In this document: positions 18,304 to 26,527 of the stretch, in pieces
How positions within the stretch are numbered: the stretch's first letter is position 1
Layout: each line of letters begins with the position of its first letter
Assembly (NCBI RefSeq): GCF_000350485.1
Contig: NZ_AORV01000060.1
Location: forward strand, 62,001 to 126,000
Origin: Ruminiclostridium cellobioparum subsp. termitidis CT1112
GTDB taxonomy: Bacteria > Bacillota > Clostridia > Acetivibrionales > DSM-1351
DNA length: 64,000 bases
Direction: 5' to 3'
The notes under the pieces: generated by a model
What the model saw: only the letters and a program-made list of their open reading frames with translations
Databases searched by the model: none
Told to the model about the DNA's origin: nothing
Program-made: the position numbers and the translations under genes

Positions 18304-18389
18304 TAACCTCCTTTATTCGCTACATTGCGATAAAAGATAATTACTTGCATAACATTTTGTGGCCACGAATGTGGCTCATGGAGGTTCAT
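18304..18389 (+). promoter_or_regulatory. Conserved leader element A (SD-sequestering structure)
   Basis: An 86-nt element ending at the start codon, about 80% identical by eye to 61030-61114. It starts with AACCTCC, which can pair with the ribosome site GGAGGTT (18380-18386). Inside are a stem TTTATTCGC/GCGATAAA (18312-18334) and a stem GCCAC/GTGGC (18362-18375). A three-way fold hiding the ribosome site is inferred. Confidence 0.6.
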
Positions 18390-19286
18390 ATGGGCTTTAA
18401 TGATATCTATGATCAAAAACTTATAAATGAGGACTATCAGCCTGAGGTAAAGGCGTATTATTTTCGCAGCTGGAATAATTACTTAATGGATTTCCACTAT
18501 CACGACAGGGTTGAGATAATGTATGTCATCAAGGGTTCCTGCCAGATTCATATTGAAAATTATGATACTGAAAAAATTAATTTCAGAAAAGGCGACTTTA
18601 TTTTGATCAATGCCATGGTTCCTCATAAACTCATAGTTAATGGGGATTCGGACTGCACGATGATGAATATTGAGTTTGTATTTGTAAAGAAATCAAACTT
18701 CCTGCCTTCCTTCAGAGAGTTTGTAAACAATTCAAAGGAATTGGAGGAGCTCATTGCAGCAAAAGAACCCTTCTTCATATTAAAAGACTATGAAGATGTA
18801 TATCAGCTTTTGAAAAGTCTGGTGGTGGAGCTCAGTTCCCCATCGGCAGAACAGAGTATTTCGGCCTCTCTTCTTATGTATGAAATACTGCTGAGAACCT
18901 CCGGTGCTGTAATGAAAAGGAAAAATGAATCTCCAACCGAAAATTATGTCAACAAAACAAAGCTCTTTATTAATCTTAACTATGATAAGAAGATTACACT
19001 AAAGGACATTTCAGCCTATTCAAATATTAATGAAGACTACCTGAACAGAATATTCAAGAGGAGTACGGGAGCCTCGGTTATTGAGTACCTGACCGGGATA
19101 AGGATACAAAAGGCTAAAATGCTGCTTTGCAATACAAATATCCCCATAATTGATATTTCGGACATTGTTGGAATAAGCAGCCGGCAGTACTTCAATCAGG
19201 TGTTTAAAAAGGCCACCGGCCTTTCTCCTAAAAAATTCAGAAAAAGCTTTGAGGTGGAACTTTTCGGAGAAGCTCAGAAAAATTAA
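18390..19286 (+). CDS. AraC-family transcriptional regulator with cupin sensor
   Basis: A 298-residue one-component regulator. The N-terminal half is an AraC-type cupin (DFHYHDRVEIMYVIKG, then FRKGDFILINAMVPHKL), expected to bind a sugar. The C-terminal 100 residues carry two helix-turn-helix motifs (LKDISAYSNINEDYLNRIFK and IDISDIVGISSRQYFNQVFK). The frame is open upstream to 18198, but the start at 18390 has a perfect GGAGG 5 nt away, and the upstream codons are leader sequence shared with an unrelated gene at 61 kb. It precedes a GH4 gene on the same strand, its probable target. Confidence 0.9.
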   Translation: MGFNDIYDQKLINEDYQPEVKAYYFRSWNNYLMDFHYHDRVEIMYVIKGSCQIHIENYDTEKINFRKGDFILINAMVPHKLIVNGDSDCTMMNIEFVFVKKSNFLPSFREFVNNSKELEELIAAKEPFFILKDYEDVYQLLKSLVVELSSPSAEQSISASLLMYEILLRTSGAVMKRKNESPTENYVNKTKLFINLNYDKKITLKDISAYSNINEDYLNRIFKRSTGASVIEYLTGIRIQKAKMLLCNTNIPIIDISDIVGISSRQYFNQVFKKATGLSPKKFRKSFEVELFGEAQKN

Positions 19287-19358
19287 AAAAGTCGCTATTT
19301 CTTTCATTCCATCACCAAACTGATCTTTATTTTTAAAACATCCTCACTGTATATTGCT

Positions 19359-19364
19359 TATAAT
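19359..19364 (+). promoter_or_regulatory. -10 element before the GH4 gene
   Basis: TATAAT lies 45 bp upstream of the GH4 start. No good -35 is found at 17 bp, which would fit activation by the AraC protein encoded just upstream. Confidence 0.4.
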
Positions 19365-19408
19365 TAACTTAAGGCTCTTAAAACAATTTGTGGTGGGAGG
19401 AATATGAT

Positions 19409-20917
19409 ATGTCTTTTAAAATTGCCTTTATAGGCGCGGGAAGTATAGGCTTTACCAGGGGACTGCTAAGGGATATTCTTGCAGTAAAAGAGTTTAACAA
19501 TATTGAAGTGGCTTTTACAGATATTAACGAACACAACCTGGAGATGGTCACGCAACTGTGTCAGAGGGATATTGACGAAAACGGTCTTAAAATAAAAATC
19601 CAGTCAACTGCCGACAGGCGCGAGGCTGTAAAAAATGCAAGATACGTGTTCAATGTTGTAAGGATCGGCGGTATTGAAGCATACCAGTATGACATTGATA
19701 TTCCGTTGAAATACGGTGTCGACCAATGTGTGGGGGATACTCTGTGCGCGGGCGGAATCATGTATGGACAGAGAGGGATAGTCGCTATTCTTGATTTTTG
19801 CAAGGATATCCGTGAGGTTGCAGAACCCGGCTGCCTGCTGTTGAATTATGCCAACCCCAATGCAATGGTGACCTGGGCCTGCAACAAGTACGGCGGGGTC
19901 AGAACCATAGGCCTGTGCCATGGCGTGCAGCATGGACATGAGCAGATAGCCAATGTTTTCGGACTTAAGAAGGAAGAAGTGGATATCATATGCGCCGGTA
20001 TCAATCATCAGACCTGGTATATTCAGATCCTGCATAACGGGGAGGATCTGACAGGAAAGCTGCTGGAGGCCTTCCAGAAGCATCCGGAATATTCCGTTAC
20101 TGAAAAAGTCCGCATAGATATGCTCAAAAGATTCGGTTACTACAGCACAGAATCAAACGGACACCTGAGCGAATATGTTCCATGGTACAGAAAGCGTCCC
20201 GATGAAATAACGGACTGGATTGATCTGGGCTGCTGGATAAACGGTGAAACAGGCGGATACCTGAGAGTTACAACCGAGGGAAGAAACTGGTTTGAAACCG
20301 ATTTTCCCAACTGGATGAAGGAACCCGCCTTTGAATACAGGGAAGAACTGAGAAGCAAGGAGCATGGGTCTTACATAGTGGAAGGCCTTGAAACAGGCAG
20401 GATTTACAGAGGTCATTTCAACGTGGTAAATAGCGGTGCTATTTCAAATCTGCCTGATGACGCTGTCGTTGAAGTTCCGGGTTATGTTGATGCAAACGGG
20501 ATAAATATTCCCAGAGTGGGTGATTTGCCGCTGGGCTGTGCTGCCGTCTGCAATGCCAGCATATCTGTTCAGAGACTGTCTGTGGAGGCAGCCGTCAGCG
20601 GTGACGATAAATTACTCAGACAGGCTATGATGCTTGACCCGCTGGTAGGTGCCGTATGCAATACAAATGAAATATGTCAGATGACCGATGAAATGCTGGT
20701 GGCTCAAAAGCAGTGGCTGCCGCAGTACGGCAAGGCAATAGCCGAAGCGGAAGAAAGGTTGAAGAGCGGCAGCCTCATACCTGTAAAGGAAGGCTACGAA
20801 GGTGCTGCAAGACTTCATACCAAAACGGTAGAGGAAATGGCTCAGGACAGGGAAGCCGCCAAAAGAAACGCAGGTGCGGCAGACAAAGCAGAAGAACGCC
20901 CGGCAGAAAAGATGTAA
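19409..20917 (+). CDS. GH4 glycosidase (alpha-galactosidase / alpha-glucuronidase-like)
   Basis: A 502-residue GH4 enzyme using NAD+ and a divalent metal. The N-terminus has the Rossmann motif IAFIGAGSIGFTRG, and the metal-binding motif is Cys170-His171-Gly172-Val in GLCHGVQHG. The CHGV signature lies closer to uronide-acting GH4 members than to CHSV alpha-galactosidases, so alpha-glucuronidase or alpha-galacturonidase activity is possible; specificity is not settled. GGGAGG lies 8 nt before the ATG. The last ~25 residues are Ala/Glu/Lys-rich and unlike the family. It follows the AraC gene by 122 bp. uxuA-uxuB at 47 kb could use a released glucuronate. Confidence 0.8.
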   Translation: MSFKIAFIGAGSIGFTRGLLRDILAVKEFNNIEVAFTDINEHNLEMVTQLCQRDIDENGLKIKIQSTADRREAVKNARYVFNVVRIGGIEAYQYDIDIPLKYGVDQCVGDTLCAGGIMYGQRGIVAILDFCKDIREVAEPGCLLLNYANPNAMVTWACNKYGGVRTIGLCHGVQHGHEQIANVFGLKKEEVDIICAGINHQTWYIQILHNGEDLTGKLLEAFQKHPEYSVTEKVRIDMLKRFGYYSTESNGHLSEYVPWYRKRPDEITDWIDLGCWINGETGGYLRVTTEGRNWFETDFPNWMKEPAFEYREELRSKEHGSYIVEGLETGRIYRGHFNVVNSGAISNLPDDAVVEVPGYVDANGINIPRVGDLPLGCAAVCNASISVQRLSVEAAVSGDDKLLRQAMMLDPLVGAVCNTNEICQMTDEMLVAQKQWLPQYGKAIAEAEERLKSGSLIPVKEGYEGAARLHTKTVEEMAQDREAAKRNAGAADKAEERPAEKM

Positions 20918-20988
20918 ATATTTATGTAAAAGAAAGCAGTATCTGTAAAACAAAAAAAATTGAAATATGGATACGTCTGTAAAATACT

Positions 20989-21041
20989 GCAATAGTGCTC
21001 CCGGAGCACCATTTATTGATGGTGTACTCGCGCACTATTGC
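20989..21041 (+). repeat. 53-nt dispersed hairpin repeat, copy 1
   Basis: GCAATAGTGC pairs perfectly with GCACTATTGC at the ends and AGCACCAT with ATGGTGT inside, with TCCCG and ACTCG in the internal loops. The same layout recurs at 36435-36487. Here it lies 72 bp after the GH4 stop and may also end that transcript, though only a weak T-rich tail follows. Confidence 0.65.
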
Positions 21042-21151
21042 CAATATTATTTTCATATCGCAATTGTCTCGTTTTGTGAAAGCGCCTGCTTTCCTTTTCA
21101 GGCAGCAATTTTATTTCCATGCTACTTCGGAATTTCTGTCACCTGCCTTGT

Positions 21152-21423
21152 CTTAACTTAACGTGTTGTGCCAATTAAAATTTTGTTTTGCTTTACAGAT
21201 AAATTTAATTGGAATCAAATGGTACGCAAGGGACAACTTCATGAAATAGGATGCACGGTTAAAAACAATTGCGGAAATCGCTTTAAATGAGGCGATACAA
21301 TTTTCGCAATTGTTTTGGGTGCATTCTTATTTTATGAAGTTAGTACGGGAGTTACCATTTGAAATACAAAAATTACACAGGTAAAGCAAAAATTAAAATT
21401 AACTGGCACAGCGACTTAACTTA
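21152..21423. mobile_element. MITE-like long imperfect palindrome
   Basis: About 254 bp (21161-21414) fold into one imperfect hairpin: the ends TGTGCCAATT / AACTGGCACA match, as do inner blocks ATGAAATAGGATGCAC / GTGCATTCTTATTTTAT, CAATTGCG / CGCAATTG and ATCGC / GCGAT at the centre. The identical 9-bp CTTAACTTA flanks it at 21152-21160 and 21415-21423, as expected for a target duplication. No ORF lies inside. It sits 12 bp from the stop of the MATE gene. Confidence 0.75.
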
Positions 21424-21435
21424 CGATCCATTTGA

Positions 21436-22833
21436 TCAACTTTCTTCCATGGAAACCTTATTGTATATTACCGTTTCCTGCTCTTTTTTTTGCAGTTGCT
21501 TCCGGTTTAAATATTTGAGTTCAAACGACAGCCAGATTCCGGTAATGATAAATGATATCAAATCCGATAAAGGTCCGGCTGCAAGTATTCCATTCATTTC
21601 AAAGAAATACGGCAGTATCAGCAGAGCCGGAATCAGCACAAGCACCTGCCTTGAAAGGCTGAGCACCATGGACTTTACAGGTTTTCCGACCGCCTGGAAA
21701 TAACCCGAACCGATAACCTGGAAACCCACAATAGGGAAAAACAGCATAAACATCACTATGGCATGGCTGCCGAAGGAAATCAGCTCCCTGTCACTGCTGA
21801 AAAGACCAACGAGCTGGGTCGGCAGCAAGCGCGTGATGATAAATCCTGAAGTTGTGATTATGGTTCCCCCGATAACAGCAATTTTCAGTACTTTTTTTAC
21901 TCTGTCATAGTTTTCTGCTCCATAGTTATATCCGATAATAGGCTGTGCGCCCTGATTAAGTCCCAATACCGGCATGACCACCAGGGTCATAAGGCTGTTC
22001 ACTACACCCATTCCAGATATGGCGATGTCTCCGCCATAAGTTCCGAGCCTTAAGTTTAAAATAGCTGATAAGGCACATTGTGCAACCTGCATTGAAAAAG
22101 GTGCAATCCCGATAGAAAAGATACCTTTTACTATATCAAACTTCAGACGCAAATTTTCCTTTTTAATCTTTAAAGTGCTTTTACCCAGGATGAAATGAGA
22201 CATAATCCAGGTGGCCGAAACAGCCTGAGACACTATTGTAGCCAGTGCCGCTCCCTTCATTCCCCAACCGAATACAAAAATAAACAGCGGAGCCAAAAGC
22301 ACATTAAGGAATACGCCTATTATCATGGTAAGCATTGAAATGGCAGGCTTCCCTTCGGCACGCATAAAATTATTCATACCGAAGCTTGTAGAGCCGAATA
22401 CACTGCCGGCCAGGATTATGCTCATATAGTCTCTCGCGTACGGAAGCACCTCATCACTTGCTCCGAATACCCTCAGAATGGGATCCATGAAAATAAGACC
22501 CAACGCCGTTACAATAATGGAGATTATCCCCAGGAGTATAACCGCATTTCCCATGATCAATTCAGCTTCATCTTTTTTCTTTTGTCCAAGCCTAATGGAA
22601 ACCATGGCAGTAGCACCCAGTCCTATAAGTCCGCCAAAGGCCATCTGGATTATCATGATGGGAAAGCCTATGGTGATCCCCGCCAGTCCGAGGGGCCCCG
22701 AACTGTTTCCGATGAAGATCCTGTCCACCACGTTGTAGAGTGCGCTTACCAGCATTCCAACAATTGAGGGTATGGAAAATTGCATTAAAAGTTTTAGTAT
22801 GTTTTCTTCTCCCAGTCTCTTTGTATTGTCCAT
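21436..22833 (-). CDS. MATE-family efflux transporter (MepA-like)
   Basis: A complete 465-residue membrane protein with about 12 helices in two similar halves, starting MDNTKRLGEENILKLLMQFS and with LYNVVDRIFIG, the typical N-terminal MATE signature of the MepA/DinF-type group. It would export cationic compounds or drugs using an ion gradient. GAGGAAT precedes the ATG. It is a single gene between a MITE-like element and the amino-sugar operon, and is probably controlled through the 46-bp palindrome at 22947-22992. Confidence 0.9.
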   Translation of the reverse strand: MDNTKRLGEENILKLLMQFSIPSIVGMLVSALYNVVDRIFIGNSSGPLGLAGITIGFPIMIIQMAFGGLIGLGATAMVSIRLGQKKKDEAELIMGNAVILLGIISIIVTALGLIFMDPILRVFGASDEVLPYARDYMSIILAGSVFGSTSFGMNNFMRAEGKPAISMLTMIIGVFLNVLLAPLFIFVFGWGMKGAALATIVSQAVSATWIMSHFILGKSTLKIKKENLRLKFDIVKGIFSIGIAPFSMQVAQCALSAILNLRLGTYGGDIAISGMGVVNSLMTLVVMPVLGLNQGAQPIIGYNYGAENYDRVKKVLKIAVIGGTIITTSGFIITRLLPTQLVGLFSSDRELISFGSHAIVMFMLFFPIVGFQVIGSGYFQAVGKPVKSMVLSLSRQVLVLIPALLILPYFFEMNGILAAGPLSDLISFIITGIWLSFELKYLNRKQLQKKEQETVIYNKVSMEES

Positions 22834-22908
22834 TCTTATTCCTCTTCCAAGTTAAAATTTTAAATTAGTTAACAATATTTTTATGATATTCTATCAGAAA
22901 TACCAGGA

Positions 22909-22928
22909 AGCCCGTTATTTTGCGGGCT
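22909..22928 (-). terminator. Short GC hairpin after the GH20 gene
   Basis: AGCCCG/CGGGCT with an 8-nt loop lies about 130 bp past the GH20 stop on the minus strand. The following bases (TCCTGGTATTTCT) are only moderately T-rich, so this is a weak terminator candidate. Confidence 0.45.
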
Positions 22929-22946
22929 CAAATGTAATATATGAAT

Positions 22947-22992
22947 AGTTAGGACGCATATAATTAGAATTCTAACTATTTGCGTCCTAACT
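22947..22992. promoter_or_regulatory. 46-bp near-perfect palindrome, likely operator
   Basis: AGTTAGGACGCA and TGCGTCCTAACT form the outer arms, and TTAGAATTCTAA sits at the exact same centre (22969.5); 21 of 23 half-positions match. Each arm also holds a second AGTTAG/AATTAG block, so two protein dimers could bind. It lies 114 bp upstream of the MATE start. Confidence 0.7.
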
Positions 22993-23060
22993 GTTAGTAT
23001 ACTATCTATTTTTTATATTTACAAGTATGTTTTATTTCAGAGTAATCTGAACAAAGCTCC

Positions 23061-24878
23061 TCAATATGAATCATCAGTAAAAAAAGGTAAACTTTTATTA
23101 ATAAAATCATCCATATAAAACCTTGAATTAACAAATTCTTTTGTATCGGCTTCATTGTAGTATCTGCCAATCAGTTTTGAAATTTCCGGCTTCAGGTATT
23201 CCCGCATTGTTTCCAGCTCCTTGACCTTCCTGACTGCAATATCTTTTTCTCTTTTTGATGAGCCATCGAATAGCTTGTACAGCTCCCTGTATACGGCCAT
23301 GGATTTTTGCCTGTATACCGACAGCAGCGACATGAATTTATATACCCTGGCAACATAATTATTTCTTTTACAGTTTTCAGCAATGCTGGCGGTCTTTTCA
23401 TACACTGCTTCATTCTCACTTCCGAAGCAGTCTTCCATCCCTTCCACCCCAAAATAATTTTCCAGAAATCTCTTTTCAAAATCAGAGCTATCCGCCTCAG
23501 CATTCCAATACCTTTCTGCCGAATATACAAGAGGATACCACATGGTATCAAAGAAAGGATGAGGTGGCGCAATCGTACCCGTATAATTCGACCAGACAGT
23601 GGTTATTACTCCCATCAAATCAAGTTCTGCCGACAATCTGCTCCAATCCTTTATGTTTATAAGGCGGTCTTTCATATTGGGCATATCCAGGTAATCGGAA
23701 CTCATACCTTCACAGCATTTTGCAGATGAAGCTCCTATTACTTTGAAGCCGGATTCCCGATATTTTTTAATCAGTGCCGCACCTTTTTCATAATCTCCGT
23801 CGTAATACAGCCAGCACATTATTACTATATTTTTGTCCAGCAGTTCAAAGTCTTCCTTTGAAAACCCCCGAAGCATATCATCCCAGATTACAGGAACCTT
23901 ATTCAGCGAAGTTATAAACCCGGCCATGCGGTTTGTATGTTCCAGGAAAATTTTGTTGAAGCCTTCCTTCCCATACTTTTTCCTGCAGGTTTCACAATGG
24001 AGCAAATTCCATGCTTCGTCACACCCGACATGAATATACTTGCTTGAAGGATATTTCTCTGCCATTTCCCTGCACATTTTTTCAATTAACCGGTATGCTT
24101 CTTCATTTGATGGGCAAAACTCGTCAATATCGTTGAAGGAAAGACTTCCAATGACATTCAAGGAAAAGGGGAATTCCGGATTAGCCCTGTTGTCTCTTAC
24201 TTCTCTCAATGCATAATAGCCGTCATTTTTAAGTATGTATTCCACATGCCCCAGGGTCTGCTGCAGGGGTATTATTTCAATAAATCTGTCATTTGCATAC
24301 CTGATTATTTTCTTTAATTGATGGCTGTTCAGTGCATTTTCCGAAGTTATGCCCTCAACCTCTTTATAGGGGAACTTGTCTTCAAGTTCCATCAAGATTG
24401 TGTTGAATTTGTACCTGCACAGTTCATCTATTATTTCCAGTATCCTTTCAAATTTGGGGATACCAAACCTTGTTTCCAAATGAAAACCTCTGATATCATT
24501 ATCGGGCCAGTCTGTTATTTCCAGCTCCTTATTGCAGTCCTGCTGCTCCAGCTGCAGATAGGTCTGTATTCCGTAAAACAACCCTTTGCTGCTTTTAGCT
24601 GCAATAACAACACCCTGTTCATCAACCTTTAATATATATCCCCCTTCTTTTTCGGGCAATATTTCCGGCAGCTGCCCGGTTTCAATAGCAAATTCATCTG
24701 AGATCCGTATAAAAGGGAATACTGCCGTATCTTTTGGTATAGCCTCCAGGTTTAATTGGGCTGCTGCATACTCCAGCACAAAGCCGCTTATATTTGTATA
24801 TATCTTCTTTTCCGAATGAATTCCTTCGGGCAAAGTTCTGCCTTCACTGACTTTTTTGGGTCTGGGTATTATATTCAT
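23061..24878 (-). CDS. GH20 beta-N-acetylhexosaminidase
   Basis: A 605-residue cytoplasmic GH20 enzyme (no signal peptide): an N-terminal GH20b-like domain (1-125) and a TIM barrel from about 127 (DIRGFHLETR). The catalytic pair is visible as Asp287-Glu288 in YIHVGCDEAW, where Asp positions the substrate acetamido group and Glu is the acid/base. GGGGTGG precedes the ATG. It is the last gene of the amino-sugar run, 32 bp after nagA. It would release GlcNAc or GalNAc from imported oligosaccharides, feeding NagA and NagB after phosphorylation. Confidence 0.9.
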   Translation of the reverse strand: MNIIPRPKKVSEGRTLPEGIHSEKKIYTNISGFVLEYAAAQLNLEAIPKDTAVFPFIRISDEFAIETGQLPEILPEKEGGYILKVDEQGVVIAAKSSKGLFYGIQTYLQLEQQDCNKELEITDWPDNDIRGFHLETRFGIPKFERILEIIDELCRYKFNTILMELEDKFPYKEVEGITSENALNSHQLKKIIRYANDRFIEIIPLQQTLGHVEYILKNDGYYALREVRDNRANPEFPFSLNVIGSLSFNDIDEFCPSNEEAYRLIEKMCREMAEKYPSSKYIHVGCDEAWNLLHCETCRKKYGKEGFNKIFLEHTNRMAGFITSLNKVPVIWDDMLRGFSKEDFELLDKNIVIMCWLYYDGDYEKGAALIKKYRESGFKVIGASSAKCCEGMSSDYLDMPNMKDRLINIKDWSRLSAELDLMGVITTVWSNYTGTIAPPHPFFDTMWYPLVYSAERYWNAEADSSDFEKRFLENYFGVEGMEDCFGSENEAVYEKTASIAENCKRNNYVARVYKFMSLLSVYRQKSMAVYRELYKLFDGSSKREKDIAVRKVKELETMREYLKPEISKLIGRYYNEADTKEFVNSRFYMDDFINKSLPFFTDDSY

Positions 24879-24910
24879 GAATCCACCCCTTATATTTTAA
24901 TATTATTACA

Positions 24911-26116
24911 TTACGCCAATTTGACCGGTGGCTGTTCTCTTTCATATACTGTTTTACCTTTTACAATTGTTGTCAGTATATTTATATCCTGGTCAAATAT
25001 GACAATATCAGCAACCTTTCCTGCTGCCAGGCTGCCTTTTTTATCATCTATCCCTATAACTTTGGCCGGCGTGGCGGTAATCATACTGATTGCATCGACC
25101 AGCGGTACTCCTGCCGATTTTACCATTGTCCTGACAAGCCTGTCGGCTGTGGCAACGCTGCCTGCAAAAGCTTTCCGGCCGGGCAGCTTGGCAACCCCGT
25201 CCTCAACAATAACCTCCATACCATCCCTTAAGCTTCCAAGTATGCTTGGTCCTTCACCCATACCTGCCGCACGCATGGAATCGGTAACCAGCACTGTCCG
25301 GGAAGGTCCCTTTATTTTATATACCAGCTTTAACAGGTCAGGCGGAATATGTATGCCGTCGGCTATTACCTCCACCGTCATTTCATCTATGAGGAAAGCA
25401 CTCTCAATAACTCCTGAAACCCGCAGCCCATTGATCCTCTTTACGCCTGACATGGCCGAATACAAATGGGTTACATGTGTAAAGCCATTTTCAAAGGCCT
25501 CTGCCACCTCTTCACCTATGGCATCAGAATGCCCTATGGACATTAAGGCCCCTTTTTTGCTGGCATATCTGCAAAACTCCATCGCCCCTTCAATTTCAGG
25601 TGCGGCACTCCAGCGAACAATGTCGTCACTCCATTCAAAAATCCTCTCATACTCTTCTTTCAAAGGTTTTCTGATATATCTGGGGTCCTGCGCCCCTTTC
25701 TGTTCGGGTGAAAAATACGGACCCTCCAGATGTATTCCTATCAAATCGGCACCTTTGCGGTTTATGGCCTTTGCTTTCCTGAATGCTTCAAAGGATCGGC
25801 GGAGCTCTTCATTGGTGCAGGTAAGAGTGGTAGGTACAATAGATGTGGTTCCGTATTGCGCATGTACTTCGGCAGCCCCAAGATAAGCTTCCACAGTGGC
25901 ATCCATGAAATCGTATCCTCCGCCCCCATGAGTATGGATATCAATAAAGCCTGGAGCTACATAATTACCGTTTGCATTTATTTCAAACGCATCCCCTGCC
26001 GTCACATCTTCTGCGCTGACACACGATATGCATCCGTTTTCAATAACAATAGTGCCTCTCTCAAGCATCCTGCAGGGGGTTATGATCCTACCGTTAAAAA
26101 TTTTTACTCTATCCAT
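24911..26116 (-). CDS. nagA: N-acetylglucosamine-6-phosphate deacetylase
   Basis: A 401-residue amidohydrolase that converts GlcNAc-6-phosphate to glucosamine-6-phosphate and acetate. The metal-site motif His61-x-His63 (IDIHTHGGGGYD), the later His in IGHSDAIG and the catalytic Asp in VTDSMRAAGM are all present. The start at 26116 has GAGGTG just upstream; the longer frame begins inside the preceding spacer. It lies between the cupin gene and the GH20 gene. Confidence 0.93.
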   Translation of the reverse strand: MDRVKIFNGRIITPCRMLERGTIVIENGCISCVSAEDVTAGDAFEINANGNYVAPGFIDIHTHGGGGYDFMDATVEAYLGAAEVHAQYGTTSIVPTTLTCTNEELRRSFEAFRKAKAINRKGADLIGIHLEGPYFSPEQKGAQDPRYIRKPLKEEYERIFEWSDDIVRWSAAPEIEGAMEFCRYASKKGALMSIGHSDAIGEEVAEAFENGFTHVTHLYSAMSGVKRINGLRVSGVIESAFLIDEMTVEVIADGIHIPPDLLKLVYKIKGPSRTVLVTDSMRAAGMGEGPSILGSLRDGMEVIVEDGVAKLPGRKAFAGSVATADRLVRTMVKSAGVPLVDAISMITATPAKVIGIDDKKGSLAAGKVADIVIFDQDINILTTIVKGKTVYEREQPPVKLA

Positions 26117-26184
26117 AAAACACCTCATTCTGCTGCTATGCAGCAGCATAAACAGCAATGAAAAACTTCTCTACGCTATCCCTG

Positions 26185-26505
26185 TCATTTCGGCCAGTTT
26201 GCAAAATATAAGTATTCCAGCTTTTCTTCGGATATGCATTTTATTCTGTGAACGTTATTTCTGGGGACATAAGCCACATCCCCTCCGACAACCTTACTTT
26301 CCTCATCTCCTATGGTCAGAATTGCTCTGCCCTTCAGGATAACATATATCTCTTCCTCATCCTCATGAAATCCGGTTTTGGTGCTTTCACCGGGATTTAT
26401 CGAGACATAGCCCAAGGCGATTGTCTCGGCCTCTTCAGGGTTGATCAGCAATTTTTCCCTTATGTCACTTGCGTCTTTTTCTTCCCATATCTTCCTTAAT
26501 ATCAT
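26185..26505 (-). CDS. Small cupin-domain protein
   Basis: A single-domain cupin of 106 residues with both conserved motifs: GFHEDEEEIYVILKGRAIL and GDVAYVPRNNVHRI. Such small cupins often bind a metal and a sugar or act as sugar epimerases or sensors; which applies here is not clear. The ribosome site is weak (AGCGGT). It sits between nagB (22 bp) and nagA (68 bp), so a role in amino-sugar metabolism is likely. Confidence 0.8.
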   Translation of the reverse strand: MILRKIWEEKDASDIREKLLINPEEAETIALGYVSINPGESTKTGFHEDEEEIYVILKGRAILTIGDEESKVVGGDVAYVPRNNVHRIKCISEEKLEYLYFANWPK

Positions 26506-26527
26506 AGTTTACCGCTGTTCCCAATCG

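Noticed and set aside
18198-18389. N-terminal extension of the AraC gene (64 codons)
   Set aside because: The same DNA, read in frame, also precedes the unrelated kinase at 61 kb, and a perfect ribosome site lies just before 18390. It is leader, not protein.
24756-25886. 376-codon plus-strand ORF opposite nagA and GH20
   Set aside because: It is the mirror of nagA and GH20 coding sequence, Ser/Thr/Pro-rich and with no family resemblance.
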